From Halomarinibacterium sp041392205 (GTDB taxonomy: Bacteria; Bacteroidota; Bacteroidia; Flavobacteriales; Flavobacteriaceae), in contig JAWKMO010000003.1 in the NCBI GenBank assembly GCA_041392205.1, forward strand, positions 186,001 to 250,000: DNA of 64,000 nt, in the 5' to 3' direction. Each line of letters begins with the position of its first letter. The first letter of the stretch is position 1. The position numbers were made by a program, and so were the translations under genes. Shown piece by piece: positions 1-8,076 of this stretch. The notes under the pieces were generated by a model. The model worked only from the letters and a program-made list of their open reading frames with translations, searched no databases and was not told the origin of the DNA.

Positions 1-986
1 AACATTAAAGACATTGACGGATTTTCATTATAAATTGAATCAGCTATTAACAAATATTTCTCTGCACTTTCAAAATCATTTTTTTTTAAAAAAGACAGTC
101 CTTTAAATAAATTCAAGTTTTTATATTTATGAAGATAACTCCTAATCTCTATCATTTTAAAAATTGAATCTGAAAGTTTCTTTGAAATATCATATTTTTT
201 TGAAAAATATTCAACTTCCATCTTTGCCTCCAGCAACATTAAGAGATAATCCTTGCTTTTATTATATTCATCATAAGTATCGAATTCATTTTCCAATAAT
301 TGAATATAATATTTAGAGGAATCAATTTTATTGTCTATTATGTAGCACAAAACATATTTTTCATAAGATTCAATTTTCCTTTGTTGATAGAGATTATTAA
401 TTATGGCTTTTTTTTCATTTCTAGTCGAAAGTAGCAATGATTGATAGTATTCATTCTTAAGAATAAGTTTATGTCTTATATTTTGATATTCAAGTGCCTT
501 TTTTGTATTGTCAAAATATAAATATTCATTAACTAATCCATCTAAAACATAAACCTTGAAATCTAAATTTTTGTAAAGGTCTGCAATAGAATCAGCAATT
601 AAATAATTTTCAATTGTATTTCTTACATCATCTATTCTTGAATATTCATAACCCTTTAAAATATATCCTAAAGAAGAAAAATAGATATGCTCCCAACCTT
701 TAGTATATTCAATCAAACTATCCGCATATTTGATATTAGTTAAAGGAGAGAAAGCACGAGCCAAACGATCATAGCCTCTTGCAATTTTAATAGTATCATT
801 TTCTCTTTTTGCTCGCTCTAAATAAGTTCGAGCAATTTTTTCTTGAGAAAGGGAATCGTTTTCATATTCATTAAATAAATCCAGCAATTGCTCGTATTCT
901 AAACTATTTAAATAGGTTTGAGCTGGGGTTTGTGAAAATCCCTTTAAAAAAAACAAGTAAATAAATAATGCACAAAAGAAGCGCAT
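1..986 (-). CDS. Partial TPR-like secreted/membrane protein (C-terminus beyond window)
   Basis: The reverse strand is open from the ATG at 986 to the window edge, about 328 codons. The product starts with a signal peptide or membrane anchor (MRFFCALFIYLFFLKGFSQ). It continues as a helical, charged protein with helix pairs such as SLSQEKIARTYLERA and LEYQNIRHKLILK, the look of degenerate tetratricopeptide repeats. In flavobacteria such N-termini often belong to TPR proteins ending in a LuxR-type HTH or a histidine kinase. That end is outside the window, so the function is unknown. The start is supported by the signal peptide and by an unusually purine-rich GGGGGAG just upstream (991-997). It is transcribed away from proline dehydrogenase. 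Confidence 0.7.
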   Translation of the reverse strand, partial: MRFFCALFIYLFFLKGFSQTPAQTYLNSLEYEQLLDLFNEYENDSLSQEKIARTYLERAKRENDTIKIARGYDRLARAFSPLTNIKYADSLIEYTKGWEHIYFSSLGYILKGYEYSRIDDVRNTIENYLIADSIADLYKNLDFKVYVLDGLVNEYLYFDNTKKALEYQNIRHKLILKNEYYQSLLLSTRNEKKAIINNLYQQRKIESYEKYVLCYIIDNKIDSSKYYIQLLENEFDTYDEYNKSKDYLLMLLEAKMEVEYFSKKYDISKKLSDSIFKMIEIRSYLHKYKNLNLFKGLSFLKKNDFESAEKYLLIADSIYNENPSMSLM

Positions 987-1199
987 ACAACTCCCCCTTT
1001 AAATTATAATACCGCAAAATACTAATTGTATTTTACATTCTAAATTAAAAAAAATCCGCTCCATTTTAATTCGCTATTAAACAATTACTTAGAGCAAAAT
1101 AACTGCTTACAATTCAAGAATTGTCACTTATGTATTCATTAATTGTAATGGATAAGAATTGTTTGTAAAGAAATAAATTAGGACTTTTACTTCATAAAT

Positions 1200-1262
1200 A
1201 AACCAGCCCCGAACTAATCGTCTAAAGATAACTGGGGAGTTATAATTAAAGAGGGGCTGGTT
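1200..1262. terminator. Nested hairpin, probable bidirectional terminator
   Basis: An outer inverted repeat (AACCAGCCCC near 1201-1210 and GGGGCTGGTT near 1253-1262) is flanked by A/T runs on both sides. It encloses a second perfect hairpin, ATAACT-GGGG-AGTTAT, at 1228-1243. It lies just past the stop of the minus-strand proline dehydrogenase. The rest of 987-1199 is AT-rich intergenic sequence in which I see no gene. Confidence 0.6.
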
Positions 1263-1269
1263 TTAAAAT

Positions 1270-2445
1270 TTACGAAAGCCCTCTCCTATTCCGTTCCTTT
1301 TTAAGTAATTCCAGTTCTCTACTGGTTTGCCCTGCCACCGAGGTATTTTCTTCGGCTCTTCTAATTAAATAGGGCATCACATCCTTCACCGGACCAAAAG
1401 GAATGTATTTTGCCACATTATACCCAGCCGCTGCCAGATTGTAACTTATGTGGTCACTCATCCCATACAACTGTCCAAACCAAACCCGTGGATCGTCTTT
1501 AGCTATTCCTAATTCCTCCATAATACTCATAGCTAAGTAACTACTTTCTTCATTATGAGAACCCAAGAACAAAGAGATGTCTTTTATATTTTCCAAAATG
1601 TAACGAATGGTTTGATCGAAATTGATATCGGTAGCCGACTTATTAGCACAAATGGGTGTTGCATATCCCTTCGCTACGGCACGGTCATTTTCTTTTTCCA
1701 TATAAGCCCCTCGCACAACTTTAAAACCAAGTTTGTAATTTTTGACTTTTGCCCTTTGGTGTATTTCTTTTAAATACTCCAATCGATCCCATCGATAACA
1801 TTGGAGAGTGTTAAAAACAATGGCTTTTTGGGTATTGTATTTTTCCATCATTTGCTCACATAGTATATCGGCAGCATCTTGCATCCAGGATTCTTCACCA
1901 TCTATTAACAGCTGAATGTTACGGGAATGGGCTTCGCTACAAACGGCCTCATACCTATTCATTATTCGCTGCCATTCTTCCGTTTCTTCGACAGTAAGGG
2001 GTTCTTTTTCTGTAATTTTTTGCCAAATTTTAAATCGGCCTAGCCCTGTAGGCTTAAAAACAGAAAAAGGCATGGCTGACTTTTTTTCAGCAAAACGGGT
2101 AAGTGCAATTACTTTTTCTTGTGTGGCTTGAAATTGCGCTTCTTCCTCTTTACCCTCTACTGAATAATCTAACACCGAATGCACTCTTGCTTCCATTAAA
2201 TTATCTACAACAGGCAAACAATCGTTTTCATTAATACCACCACAAAAATGATCAAAAACTGTTGACCGTATAAGTCCTTCTACTGGCAAATGCACAGTGA
2301 GTGCGAATTTTGTTACGGCAGTGCCAATTTTAACTAGAGGTTCATTAGCAATCATTTTAAACAAAAAATAAGCACGCTCCAGTTGGGCATCACTCTTTAA
2401 TTTAAAGGCTATTTCGGTATTATCGAACAAACGTTTTGTACTCAT
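1270..2445 (-). CDS. Proline dehydrogenase (PRODH) family protein
   Basis: A 391-residue protein of the FAD-dependent proline dehydrogenase family, which oxidises proline to pyrroline-5-carboxylate. It is the stand-alone flavobacterial form rather than the PutA fusion. The TIM-barrel signatures are visible: LLIDGEESWMQ (about 180-190), the strand KLGFKVVRGAYMEKE (about 237-251), GSHNEESS (about 295), and the substrate/FAD-contacting tail PYLIRRAEENTSVAG (about 360-374). The ATG at 2445 gives the normal family length. It stands alone between the hairpin at 1200-1262 and the divergent aroB. A partner P5C dehydrogenase is not in the window. Confidence 0.93.
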   Translation of the reverse strand: MSTKRLFDNTEIAFKLKSDAQLERAYFLFKMIANEPLVKIGTAVTKFALTVHLPVEGLIRSTVFDHFCGGINENDCLPVVDNLMEARVHSVLDYSVEGKEEEAQFQATQEKVIALTRFAEKKSAMPFSVFKPTGLGRFKIWQKITEKEPLTVEETEEWQRIMNRYEAVCSEAHSRNIQLLIDGEESWMQDAADILCEQMMEKYNTQKAIVFNTLQCYRWDRLEYLKEIHQRAKVKNYKLGFKVVRGAYMEKENDRAVAKGYATPICANKSATDINFDQTIRYILENIKDISLFLGSHNEESSYLAMSIMEELGIAKDDPRVWFGQLYGMSDHISYNLAAAGYNVAKYIPFGPVKDVMPYLIRRAEENTSVAGQTSRELELLKKERNRRGLS

Positions 2446-2561
2446 TGTAAAAATTATTATAACAAACCAAAGTATTTTTTTTCAAATAAAAAATTAACTT
2501 CTCGAAAAAAAATTGCTTCCAATGTTTTAGGGCAAAATATTTTTTTCAAACGAAATATAGT

Positions 2562-2569
2562 TAGCTTTG
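2562..2569 (+). promoter_or_regulatory. Bacteroidota -7 promoter element before aroB
   Basis: TAGCTTTG matches TAnnTTTG, 29 bases before the aroB ATG. No clear -33 TTG was found. Confidence 0.45.
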
Positions 2570-2598
2570 AATTCTAAACCTTATGTTTTTCATTGCTC

Positions 2599-3675
2599 AT
2601 GAAAAAAATCAGTTCAGAAAACAGCACCATTATTTGTAATGACGGAAGTTGGGATTATTTAAACACCTATATAAACACCTTAAATCCTTCAAAAATATTT
2701 GTACTTACCGATAGCGAAACAAAAAAGCATTGCCTTCCTTTATTTTTGAAAAATACTTTTTTTTCAAGCCTGGAGATAATAACTATTCCTATTGGCGAGG
2801 AGCATAAAACCATAGATACATGTCTTTTGGTTTGGAATCAATTATCCCAAAATGGAGCCGATAGACAAAGTGTGTTGCTTAACTTAGGAGGAGGAGTCGT
2901 AACTGATTTGGGGGGATTTGTTGCGAGTACTTACCAAAGAGGTATTTCTTTTATCAATATCCCTACTTCGTTATTGGCGATGGTTGATGCATCTATAGGT
3001 GGGAAAAATGGAGTGGATTTAGGACAACTAAAAAACCAAATAGGAATTATAAGAGACCCCAAATTGGTTCTTATAGACATCACTTTTTTAAATACCCTAC
3101 CAAAAGCACACGTTCGTTCTGGCATGGCCGAAATGATTAAACACGGATTTATTAGCTCGGAAAAATATTTAGAAAAAACATGGGGTTTTTCACTGCAAAA
3201 TAAAACCGAGGCAACGGAATTAATTTGGGAATCGATTAAAATTAAAAAAAAGATTGTAACTCAAGATCCTACAGAAAATGGGATTAGAAAGGCTTTAAAC
3301 TACGGGCATACTTTAGGACACGCCATAGAATCCTTTTTTTTAAACCCTTCCTATAAAAAAACACTTTTACACGGAGAAGCGATTGCCATTGGACTCATTC
3401 TAGAAACTTATATTTCTACACATTTACTAGGTTTTTCTGAAGAAAAGCGGAACGTAATAACTTCAAAAATGAACCGCATTTTTCCAAAGGTTTCATTTTC
3501 AAGTCATGAAATAGATGAAATTATTAAATTGTTAATTTTCGATAAAAAGAATAGCCATGGGATTGTTCAATTTGTACTTTTAACCGACATTGGAGCACCC
3601 ATAACCATGGGTACTGTTTCAAACGATATAATAAAAAATGCATTCAAATTTTATAAAATTTTTATGGCTGAATAA
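2599..3675 (+). CDS. aroB: 3-dehydroquinate synthase
   Basis: A 358-residue AroB, which converts DAHP to 3-dehydroquinate in the shikimate pathway (NAD+ and Zn2+ dependent, cytoplasmic). Visible hallmarks are the dinucleotide region GGGVVTDLGGFVAST (about 95-110) followed by NIPTSLLAMVDASIGGKNG, and the metal-site segments MAEMIKHG (about 178-185), NYGHTLGHAIE (about 235-245) and LLHGEAIAIG (about 258-267). An in-frame TTG lies six bases upstream at 2593, but the ATG at 2599 gives the conserved MKK start and is preferred. The gene is divergent from proline dehydrogenase and stands apart from other aro genes. Confidence 0.96.
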   Translation: MKKISSENSTIICNDGSWDYLNTYINTLNPSKIFVLTDSETKKHCLPLFLKNTFFSSLEIITIPIGEEHKTIDTCLLVWNQLSQNGADRQSVLLNLGGGVVTDLGGFVASTYQRGISFINIPTSLLAMVDASIGGKNGVDLGQLKNQIGIIRDPKLVLIDITFLNTLPKAHVRSGMAEMIKHGFISSEKYLEKTWGFSLQNKTEATELIWESIKIKKKIVTQDPTENGIRKALNYGHTLGHAIESFFLNPSYKKTLLHGEAIAIGLILETYISTHLLGFSEEKRNVITSKMNRIFPKVSFSSHEIDEIIKLLIFDKKNSHGIVQFVLLTDIGAPITMGTVSNDIIKNAFKFYKIFMAE

Positions 3676-3685
3676 AAACTTATTT

Positions 3686-3693
3686 TATATTTG
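3686..3693 (+). promoter_or_regulatory. -7 promoter element before the acidic protein gene
   Basis: TATATTTG matches TAnnTTTG, 25 bases before the ATG at 3718. Confidence 0.45.
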
Positions 3694-3717
3694 AATTAAT
3701 ACCAACTACCCCAACCT

Positions 3718-4143
3718 ATGAAACGTATTATTGTTGATTATAAGAAGTTAACCCCAGAAATCCTTTCACTTTTAGTTGAAAAATATCCCGATGGATATGA
3801 TGATGATAATATTATTAGCTTTAAAAATGCCAAAAATGAATGGGTTGATTGTGTAGAAGTAAAAACAGAAGACACGGTATACCTAGTAAAAGTTAGTGCT
3901 CGTCTTGAAGTTTCCATGGCTAATTTTGAAGAAGAGGATTATAATGAAGAAGAATTTACAGAACCTATTAGCGAACTTCCAGATAAAGAAGCCATAGATC
4001 CCGATTTAGATTTGGACGATGATCCCGAAGAGGAAGAAAAAGAAGAATTAAAAAAAGAATTGGAGCCGGAGGAAGATGATGATGATGATGATGATTTTGA
4101 AGATGAGCCTTTTGAGGACGATGATTTTGATGATGAAGATTAA
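3718..4143 (+). CDS. Conserved hypothetical protein with Asp/Glu-rich tail
   Basis: A 141-residue cytoplasmic protein in two parts. Residues 1-70 are a compact alpha/beta segment (KRIIVDYKKLTPEILSLLVE at the start). From about residue 70 to the end the protein is an extremely acidic, low-complexity tail of D and E, with runs such as EEDDDDDDDFEDE. I do not recognise a biochemical function. Acidic tails of this kind in bacteria can bind basic proteins or metals, but that is speculation. The 3' end overlaps the convergent DinB-family gene by four bases, so no terminator separates them. Confidence 0.8.
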   Translation: MKRIIVDYKKLTPEILSLLVEKYPDGYDDDNIISFKNAKNEWVDCVEVKTEDTVYLVKVSARLEVSMANFEEEDYNEEEFTEPISELPDKEAIDPDLDLDDDPEEEEKEELKKELEPEEDDDDDDDFEDEPFEDDDFDDED

Positions 4144-4652
4144 AGATATCGCTCTTTTAAAATAATGCTGTGATGAATTTCGTGCCCTATGATAATTTTC
4201 CCAATCGCTCGCACACTCACTTTTGCATTATTAGCACTGCCCATTTTTAATAAATCGCTTTCTGTAAAGCTATTAAAAAGTGAAATAGAGGCGTTTCTTA
4301 CAGCTTTGTACTCTTCTATTAAACTTTCCATTCTTCGGTAATGAGCATTACAATTGGCAACAAACTCATCTTGATCAAAGCCCATAAGTGCTGCGTTTTT
4401 AGCACGAGCAATAAACAACGCTCTATAAGCAAAGACCCTTTCAGAATCGATGAGATGCAAAAATAGTTCCTTAGGAGTCCATTTACCCTCAGCATATGAG
4501 TATTCTTGTTTTGGAACAGGGAAGGTTTCAAATAAAGTCGTTGTATTTTTTAATCCAACAACCAGTCCTTCTAACAGTTCTATATGGGAAGATTTTTGAA
4601 TGTAACCTTGATAAAAAGGCGCATATTCTTCAATAGGTATTTCTGCGGTCAT
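4140..4652 (-). CDS. DinB family protein
   Basis: A 170-residue four-helix-bundle protein of the DinB/YfiT-like superfamily. The metal-ligand pattern is visible: a His in the helix LFLHLIDSERVFAYRAL (about 65-80) and a C-terminal HEIHHSIIL (about 157-165) after IGKIIIGHE. Members are metal-dependent enzymes, often thiol-S-transferases, but this one's substrate is unknown. Its ATG shares one base with the stop of the upstream Lrp-family gene (TAATG), so the two are translationally coupled and co-transcribed. Confidence 0.85.
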   Translation of the reverse strand: MTAEIPIEEYAPFYQGYIQKSSHIELLEGLVVGLKNTTTLFETFPVPKQEYSYAEGKWTPKELFLHLIDSERVFAYRALFIARAKNAALMGFDQDEFVANCNAHYRRMESLIEEYKAVRNASISLFNSFTESDLLKMGSANNAKVSVRAIGKIIIGHEIHHSIILKERYL

Positions 4653-5131
4653 TAGATCTCTTTAAAAATAGTATGCATTAATCGTTTTTTGTCGTTTATA
4701 CTTTCTTCCAGAGAAATCATCGTTTCGGTTCTCGTAACTCCTTCAATATCATCGATACTATAAATAATTTCTTTAGCATGTCCTGTATCTTTAGCGCGTA
4801 TTTTGCAAAAGATATTAAATTTTCCAGTAGTTACGTGAGCTACAGTAACGTAGGGTATTTCATTAATACGTTCCAAAACAAATTGGGTTTGTGAAGTCTT
4901 TTGAAGAAAAACTCCTACGTAAGCTATAAAAGCATATCCTAATTTCTCATAATCCAATGTGAGTGAAGAGCCTATAATAATCCCCGATTCCTCCATCTTC
5001 TTAACTCGTACATGAACAGTTCCTGCAGAAATATTTAATTGTTTAGCAATGTCTGTAAATGGAGTTCTGGTATTCTCAATAAGCATATCGAGAATTTTAT
5101 GATCTGTTTCATCTAACTTAAATTTTGCCAT
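4652..5131 (-). CDS. Lrp/AsnC family transcriptional regulator
   Basis: A 159-residue regulator with an N-terminal winged HTH (KLDETDHKILDMLIENTRTPF, then DIAKQLNISAGTVHVRVKKME at about 28-48). A C-terminal RAM/AsnC effector-binding domain follows (about 65-150, including the turn AHVTTGKFNIFCKI). The family forms octamers or hexadecamers and responds to amino acids. An in-frame TTG two codons upstream (5137) is possible, but the ATG at 5131 gives the standard MAKFKLDE start. The gene is translationally coupled to the downstream DinB gene. The effector cannot be inferred. Confidence 0.93.
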   Translation of the reverse strand: MAKFKLDETDHKILDMLIENTRTPFTDIAKQLNISAGTVHVRVKKMEESGIIIGSSLTLDYEKLGYAFIAYVGVFLQKTSQTQFVLERINEIPYVTVAHVTTGKFNIFCKIRAKDTGHAKEIIYSIDDIEGVTRTETMISLEESINDKKRLMHTIFKEI

Positions 5132-5187
5132 GATCAAAATTGTTTGTGCTACAAAAGTACATATAAACTTTTCTGAAATGACACTAT

Positions 5188-6339
5188 TTATTGCAAATAA
5201 ATGGGTTTTTTTGATGTTTTATAACAAATCATTGAGATTTCTTCATCAACGAAAACGTTTTCGTGAGAATTTATCAATATTTCTTTATTCTTGATATCAA
5301 TTTCCTTGTGCCCCATTTTTTCTACTTTTACAGCAATTTCATCAATGATTGGGATAAATTGTATTTGACCGTTTCTCAATTTCTCCTGAAACTGAATAGC
5401 TACATCTACCTTTTCACCATTTAATATAGCATTTCGAAGTAGCACATCTCTAAAATTCTTTTCATTTTCTGGGATTTGTAAATAATCTTCTACAGTAAAG
5501 GAACTTTTTGTTGAAGGCAACACATTAAGTAGCGCCAAAAAAGCATAAAAAATAAACTCTCGGGTCTTTTCACGCTGAAAATCTAAAGGAAAATGTCCTG
5601 CTTCAAATAATATTGTAGGCACTCCCATTTGCTGAAAGCTATCCCCTACGCAATTGTTGTTAAAGGTGTCGTCATATCTTCCAACTTGCCCCGGAATAAC
5701 AAACTGCAACACCTCGTTTATTTTAGCAATAGACAGCATCGCCTCTTTTCTGGAGCGGGTGATGGTACGCTTATCATCTGCTGTAGGTGCTAAAAAGGAA
5801 AGAGTTGCACTTTTATTATTGGGAAGGCTATAAATCGTTCGCTGATCGTGGAGATTAAGGCATATTTGGGGTTCAATGGTATTAAAAACGGTTCTTAAAA
5901 GACAACTTTCTGCTTGCGTTAGGTCCTTTGCATCCCTATTTAAATCGATTTTATTTGCATTTTCTCGTGTGTATGCAATGGCTCCATCAGGATTTAACAT
6001 GGGAATTATGTAAATAGAAAATTCATTTTTAATGAAATGAATTTCCTTTTGAAAAAAATCCTTCTGATTTAAAAATTTTAATAGATCGAATACCGCTTTT
6101 GTTGTTGTAGATTCATTACCATGCATTTGGGACCAAGCAAGTATTTTTTTTGATCCGTTTCCAAATTTAATTAAATGAATATTTCTTCCTTCTTCAGAAG
6201 TCCCCAAAACTTCTACAGGACAAAAATTGCTAAGCTCTGTAAGAATAGGGAGTATCTCTTTTTGACAAATATACCTACCTAATAATCGTCCTTCAAAGTG
6301 ATTTGCATACCACGATGAAATTTCTGAAAGTGAAACCAT
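5188..6339 (-). CDS. M14 family zinc carboxypeptidase
   Basis: A 383-residue peptidase of the M14 (carboxypeptidase A-like) family. Visible catalytic elements are the zinc ligands in QMHGNEST (HxxE, about residues 72-77), the substrate-binding IDLNRDA (about 131-137), the third ligand region ICLNLHDQR (about 158-166) and the proposed catalytic Glu in TILFEAGHF (about 243-251). No signal peptide is seen, so it is probably cytoplasmic. An upstream in-frame TTG at 6357 is possible, but the ATG at 6339 is preferred because the palindromic operator region reaches right up to it. It is divergent from an XRE regulator, and the shared region carries repeated GTTTAC-N4-GTAAAC sites, so repression by that regulator is likely. 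Confidence 0.88.
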   Translation of the reverse strand: MVSLSEISSWYANHFEGRLLGRYICQKEILPILTELSNFCPVEVLGTSEEGRNIHLIKFGNGSKKILAWSQMHGNESTTTKAVFDLLKFLNQKDFFQKEIHFIKNEFSIYIIPMLNPDGAIAYTRENANKIDLNRDAKDLTQAESCLLRTVFNTIEPQICLNLHDQRTIYSLPNNKSATLSFLAPTADDKRTITRSRKEAMLSIAKINEVLQFVIPGQVGRYDDTFNNNCVGDSFQQMGVPTILFEAGHFPLDFQREKTREFIFYAFLALLNVLPSTKSSFTVEDYLQIPENEKNFRDVLLRNAILNGEKVDVAIQFQEKLRNGQIQFIPIIDEIAVKVEKMGHKEIDIKNKEILINSHENVFVDEEISMICYKTSKKPIYLQ

Positions 6340-6355
6340 GTTAACAAAGGTAAAC
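6340..6355. promoter_or_regulatory. Operator copy 1: GTTAAC-N4-GTAAAC
   Basis: The inverted repeat GTTAAC AAAG GTAAAC lies directly before the carboxypeptidase ATG. It overlaps a minus-strand TACCTTTG (-7-like, 6352-6345). Confidence 0.6.
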
Positions 6356-6363
6356 AAAGCAAT

Positions 6364-6379
6364 GTTTACTTTTGTAAAC
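6364..6379. promoter_or_regulatory. Operator copy 2: perfect GTTTAC-N4-GTAAAC
   Basis: The perfect palindrome GTTTAC TTTT GTAAAC sits 24 bases from copy 1. A degenerate relative (GAATAC ACTT GTAAAC) follows at 6399-6414, 35 bases further on. Confidence 0.65.
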
Positions 6380-6555
6380 AGGTAAAATGTTCTATTCTGA
6401 ATACACTTGTAAACAAAAAGTATGTTTTATAACGGGTTTTTGATAAAAGAGATTAACAAATTTTATATTTATAATTTATTAATTTTATTTTCAATTATTT
6501 ATAATTCATTATATAAAGTTTTACTTGATTTAATAATAAAAGAATTGTACTTGCT

Positions 6556-6588
6556 TTTGGTTGGTATTCGTTATTATATTTACATTTG
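6556..6588 (+). promoter_or_regulatory. Predicted -33/-7 promoter of the XRE gene
   Basis: TTTG at 6556-6559 and TACATTTG at 6581-6588 (TAnnTTTG) are 21 bases apart, within the range reported for flavobacterial promoters. The -7 element lies inside operator copy 3. Confidence 0.55.
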
Positions 6589-6593
6589 TAACG
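6578..6593. promoter_or_regulatory. Operator copy 3: ATTTAC-N4-GTAACG
   Basis: ATTTAC ATTT GTAACG keeps the TTAC-N4-GTAA core and covers the -7 element of the XRE promoter. Confidence 0.5.
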
Positions 6594-6612
6594 CGAATGT
6601 AAAAGAATGGTA

Positions 6613-6628
6613 ATTTACAATGGTAAAC
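6613..6628. promoter_or_regulatory. Operator copy 4 overlapping the XRE start codon
   Basis: ATTTAC AATG GTAAAC: its spacer contains the ATG of the XRE gene. It lies 35 bases from copy 3, the same spacing as between copy 2 and its degenerate neighbour. The remaining 6415-6577 is very AT-rich with no convincing gene. Confidence 0.55.
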
Positions 6629-7021
6629 AGTACTGATTTTGCTAAAAGACTTCAAAAAATATTAGATTATTACGGTCTATCTGCTACTGCTTTTTCAGAT
6701 CAAATCGATTTTAATCGGTCTACCATTTCACATCTTTTATCGGGTAGAAATAAACCGAGTTTAGAATTTATCATTAAAGTTTTGCACGAATTTCCTGAAG
6801 TAGAATGGTATTGGCTTATCCATGGAAAAGGGTCCTTCCCTGCTGTTACAAAATCAATGGAAGAAATTAGTCCATCGCCTCCCTTAGAAAATTCGAAAAT
6901 CAAAAAAGAGCTTTCTTTTCCTCTATCTCAAAATTCAGAAACGAAGAAGCGTTCCACAAATATCGAAATTGAAAGAATTGTTATTTTTTTTAAAGATGGT
7001 AGTTTTCAATTGTATGAATAG
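6620..7021 (+). CDS. XRE/CI-like helix-turn-helix regulator
   Basis: A 133-residue DNA-binding protein. Residues 5-65 form a CI/XRE-type HTH; the segment LSATAFSDQIDFNRSTISHLL matches the helix-turn-helix pair, and it ends in VEWYWLIHGKGSFP, typical of flavobacterial XRE proteins. Residues 75-115 are a polar linker. A short beta-like tail (IERIVIFFKDGSFQLYE) may dimerise. It is divergent from the M14 peptidase. Four to five copies of a palindrome in and around both promoters, one across its own start codon, indicate autoregulation and control of the peptidase; this is inferred from site placement. Confidence 0.9.
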   Translation: MVNSTDFAKRLQKILDYYGLSATAFSDQIDFNRSTISHLLSGRNKPSLEFIIKVLHEFPEVEWYWLIHGKGSFPAVTKSMEEISPSPPLENSKIKKELSFPLSQNSETKKRSTNIEIERIVIFFKDGSFQLYE

Positions 7022-7049
7022 GGAACTTTTTCAGAACTTTGTATAGTCT

Positions 7050-7427
7050 ATGAAAATTTTAAAATACTTCCTCATATTACTGGTAATGGTTAATTTCTCA
7101 TGTTTCACAAGAGAAAAGAACTGTGCTAATTTTAAAACAGGAACGTTCACCTTTGAAGCGTTGATAGGCACAGAATTGGAGACCACCACTTTTGTGCGTA
7201 ACGACACAATTGAAATTGACTATTTCCGTGGAAAGTCTGATACCTCTAGCATTCGCTGGATCAATGACTGCGAATACATTGTAAAAAAGTTACACCCAAA
7301 AAACATGGCAGAGCAAAAAGCAATTCATATGCGAATAATTGAAACCTCGGGGAATCAATATACTTTTGATTATACTATTGTAGGACAATCCCAAAAGAAA
7401 AAAGGAAGTGTCACTAAGGTTAATTAG
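7050..7427 (+). CDS. Small predicted lipoprotein, flavobacterial unknown
   Basis: A 125-residue protein with a lipoprotein-type signal (ILLVMVNFSCFTREK, lipobox Cys near residue 18). A compact beta-rich domain follows, with a second Cys pair (NC at about 25, DCEYIV at about 74) that could form a disulfide. Proteins of this kind are widespread in flavobacteria, sometimes with misleading topoisomerase labels; nothing here supports that. The function is unknown. It follows the XRE gene by 28 bases and could be co-transcribed. Its 3' end overlaps the convergent cysteine dioxygenase by eight bases. Confidence 0.8.
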   Translation: MKILKYFLILLVMVNFSCFTREKNCANFKTGTFTFEALIGTELETTTFVRNDTIEIDYFRGKSDTSSIRWINDCEYIVKKLHPKNMAEQKAIHMRIIETSGNQYTFDYTIVGQSQKKKGSVTKVN

Positions 7428-7950
7428 TTAGTTGCTTTGAAGCGACAAAGGTGTCGTAAAAAAGGGTTTTTTTCTTAAAAACTTTTTCCGCATCACAAAA
7501 ATAGCCACAAAAATCAATAGGATTCATATACAGATGCAGCGTTGTAGCGCATTCATTGCTATCATTTACCAAGGAATGAAATCCCATACAATCCTTCATA
7601 TAGGTCAATTTTCCGGGATGTAACCTAGTGCAGAAGGTTTCCGTTAAATTCCCATGATTGTAATCATACCGTTTCTCACTAATACTCCCTTTCACTTGAT
7701 ACACCCAGCATTTTTGTCCGTCGTGATCGTGAATAGGCGTTGCATCACCCGCATTCCAACATAAAAGCACTAATTCAAAATGAGCGCTCCTAGCGATACA
7801 ATTACGAGTATATCCTTCTGTTTTCCAACTTTCATAGGGCAAAAATTCACTTTGTGCTAATCGCATCGATTTCATCACAGCAGGGTACTCATCTTTGTGG
7901 GTTTCCTCTAATACGGAAATCAATGATTCAAGGGTGTAAATAAAATCCAT
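7420..7950 (-). CDS. Cysteine dioxygenase family protein
   Basis: A 176-residue cupin of the type I cysteine dioxygenase family, which uses Fe(II) and O2 to oxidise L-cysteine to cysteine sulfinate. The iron-binding HxH is in DATPIHDHDGQKCWVYQVKG (about 75-94), and the third His is in MKDCMGFHSLVN (about 120-131). The length is close to that of other bacterial members. It is divergent from a PLP decarboxylase, which suggests that cysteine sulfinate is passed on for decarboxylation. A 3-mercaptopropionate dioxygenase cannot be excluded. Confidence 0.85.
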   Translation of the reverse strand: MDFIYTLESLISVLEETHKDEYPAVMKSMRLAQSEFLPYESWKTEGYTRNCIARSAHFELVLLCWNAGDATPIHDHDGQKCWVYQVKGSISEKRYDYNHGNLTETFCTRLHPGKLTYMKDCMGFHSLVNDSNECATTLHLYMNPIDFCGYFCDAEKVFKKKTLFYDTFVASKQLTN

Positions 7951-8045
7951 TAGTTAATAGTAATACTTTTTTTCTTTTAAGGAATTAAAGTTAGTTTTAC
8001 AAAAAATGAAAAAAATTGCTTCTATGTAAATATACGAGGCTTTTT

Positions 8046-8053
8046 TAATTTTG
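8046..8053 (+). promoter_or_regulatory. -7 promoter element before the PLP decarboxylase
   Basis: TAATTTTG matches TAnnTTTG, 23 bases before the ATG at 8077. Confidence 0.4.
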
Positions 8054-8076
8054 GTTGCTTCCAAACGACCCGTATT

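Noticed and set aside
6422..6613. 63-codon frame upstream of the XRE gene
   Set aside because: It is composed almost wholly of L, I, Y, F, N and K as expected from AT-rich non-coding DNA, and it runs through the predicted promoter and operators.
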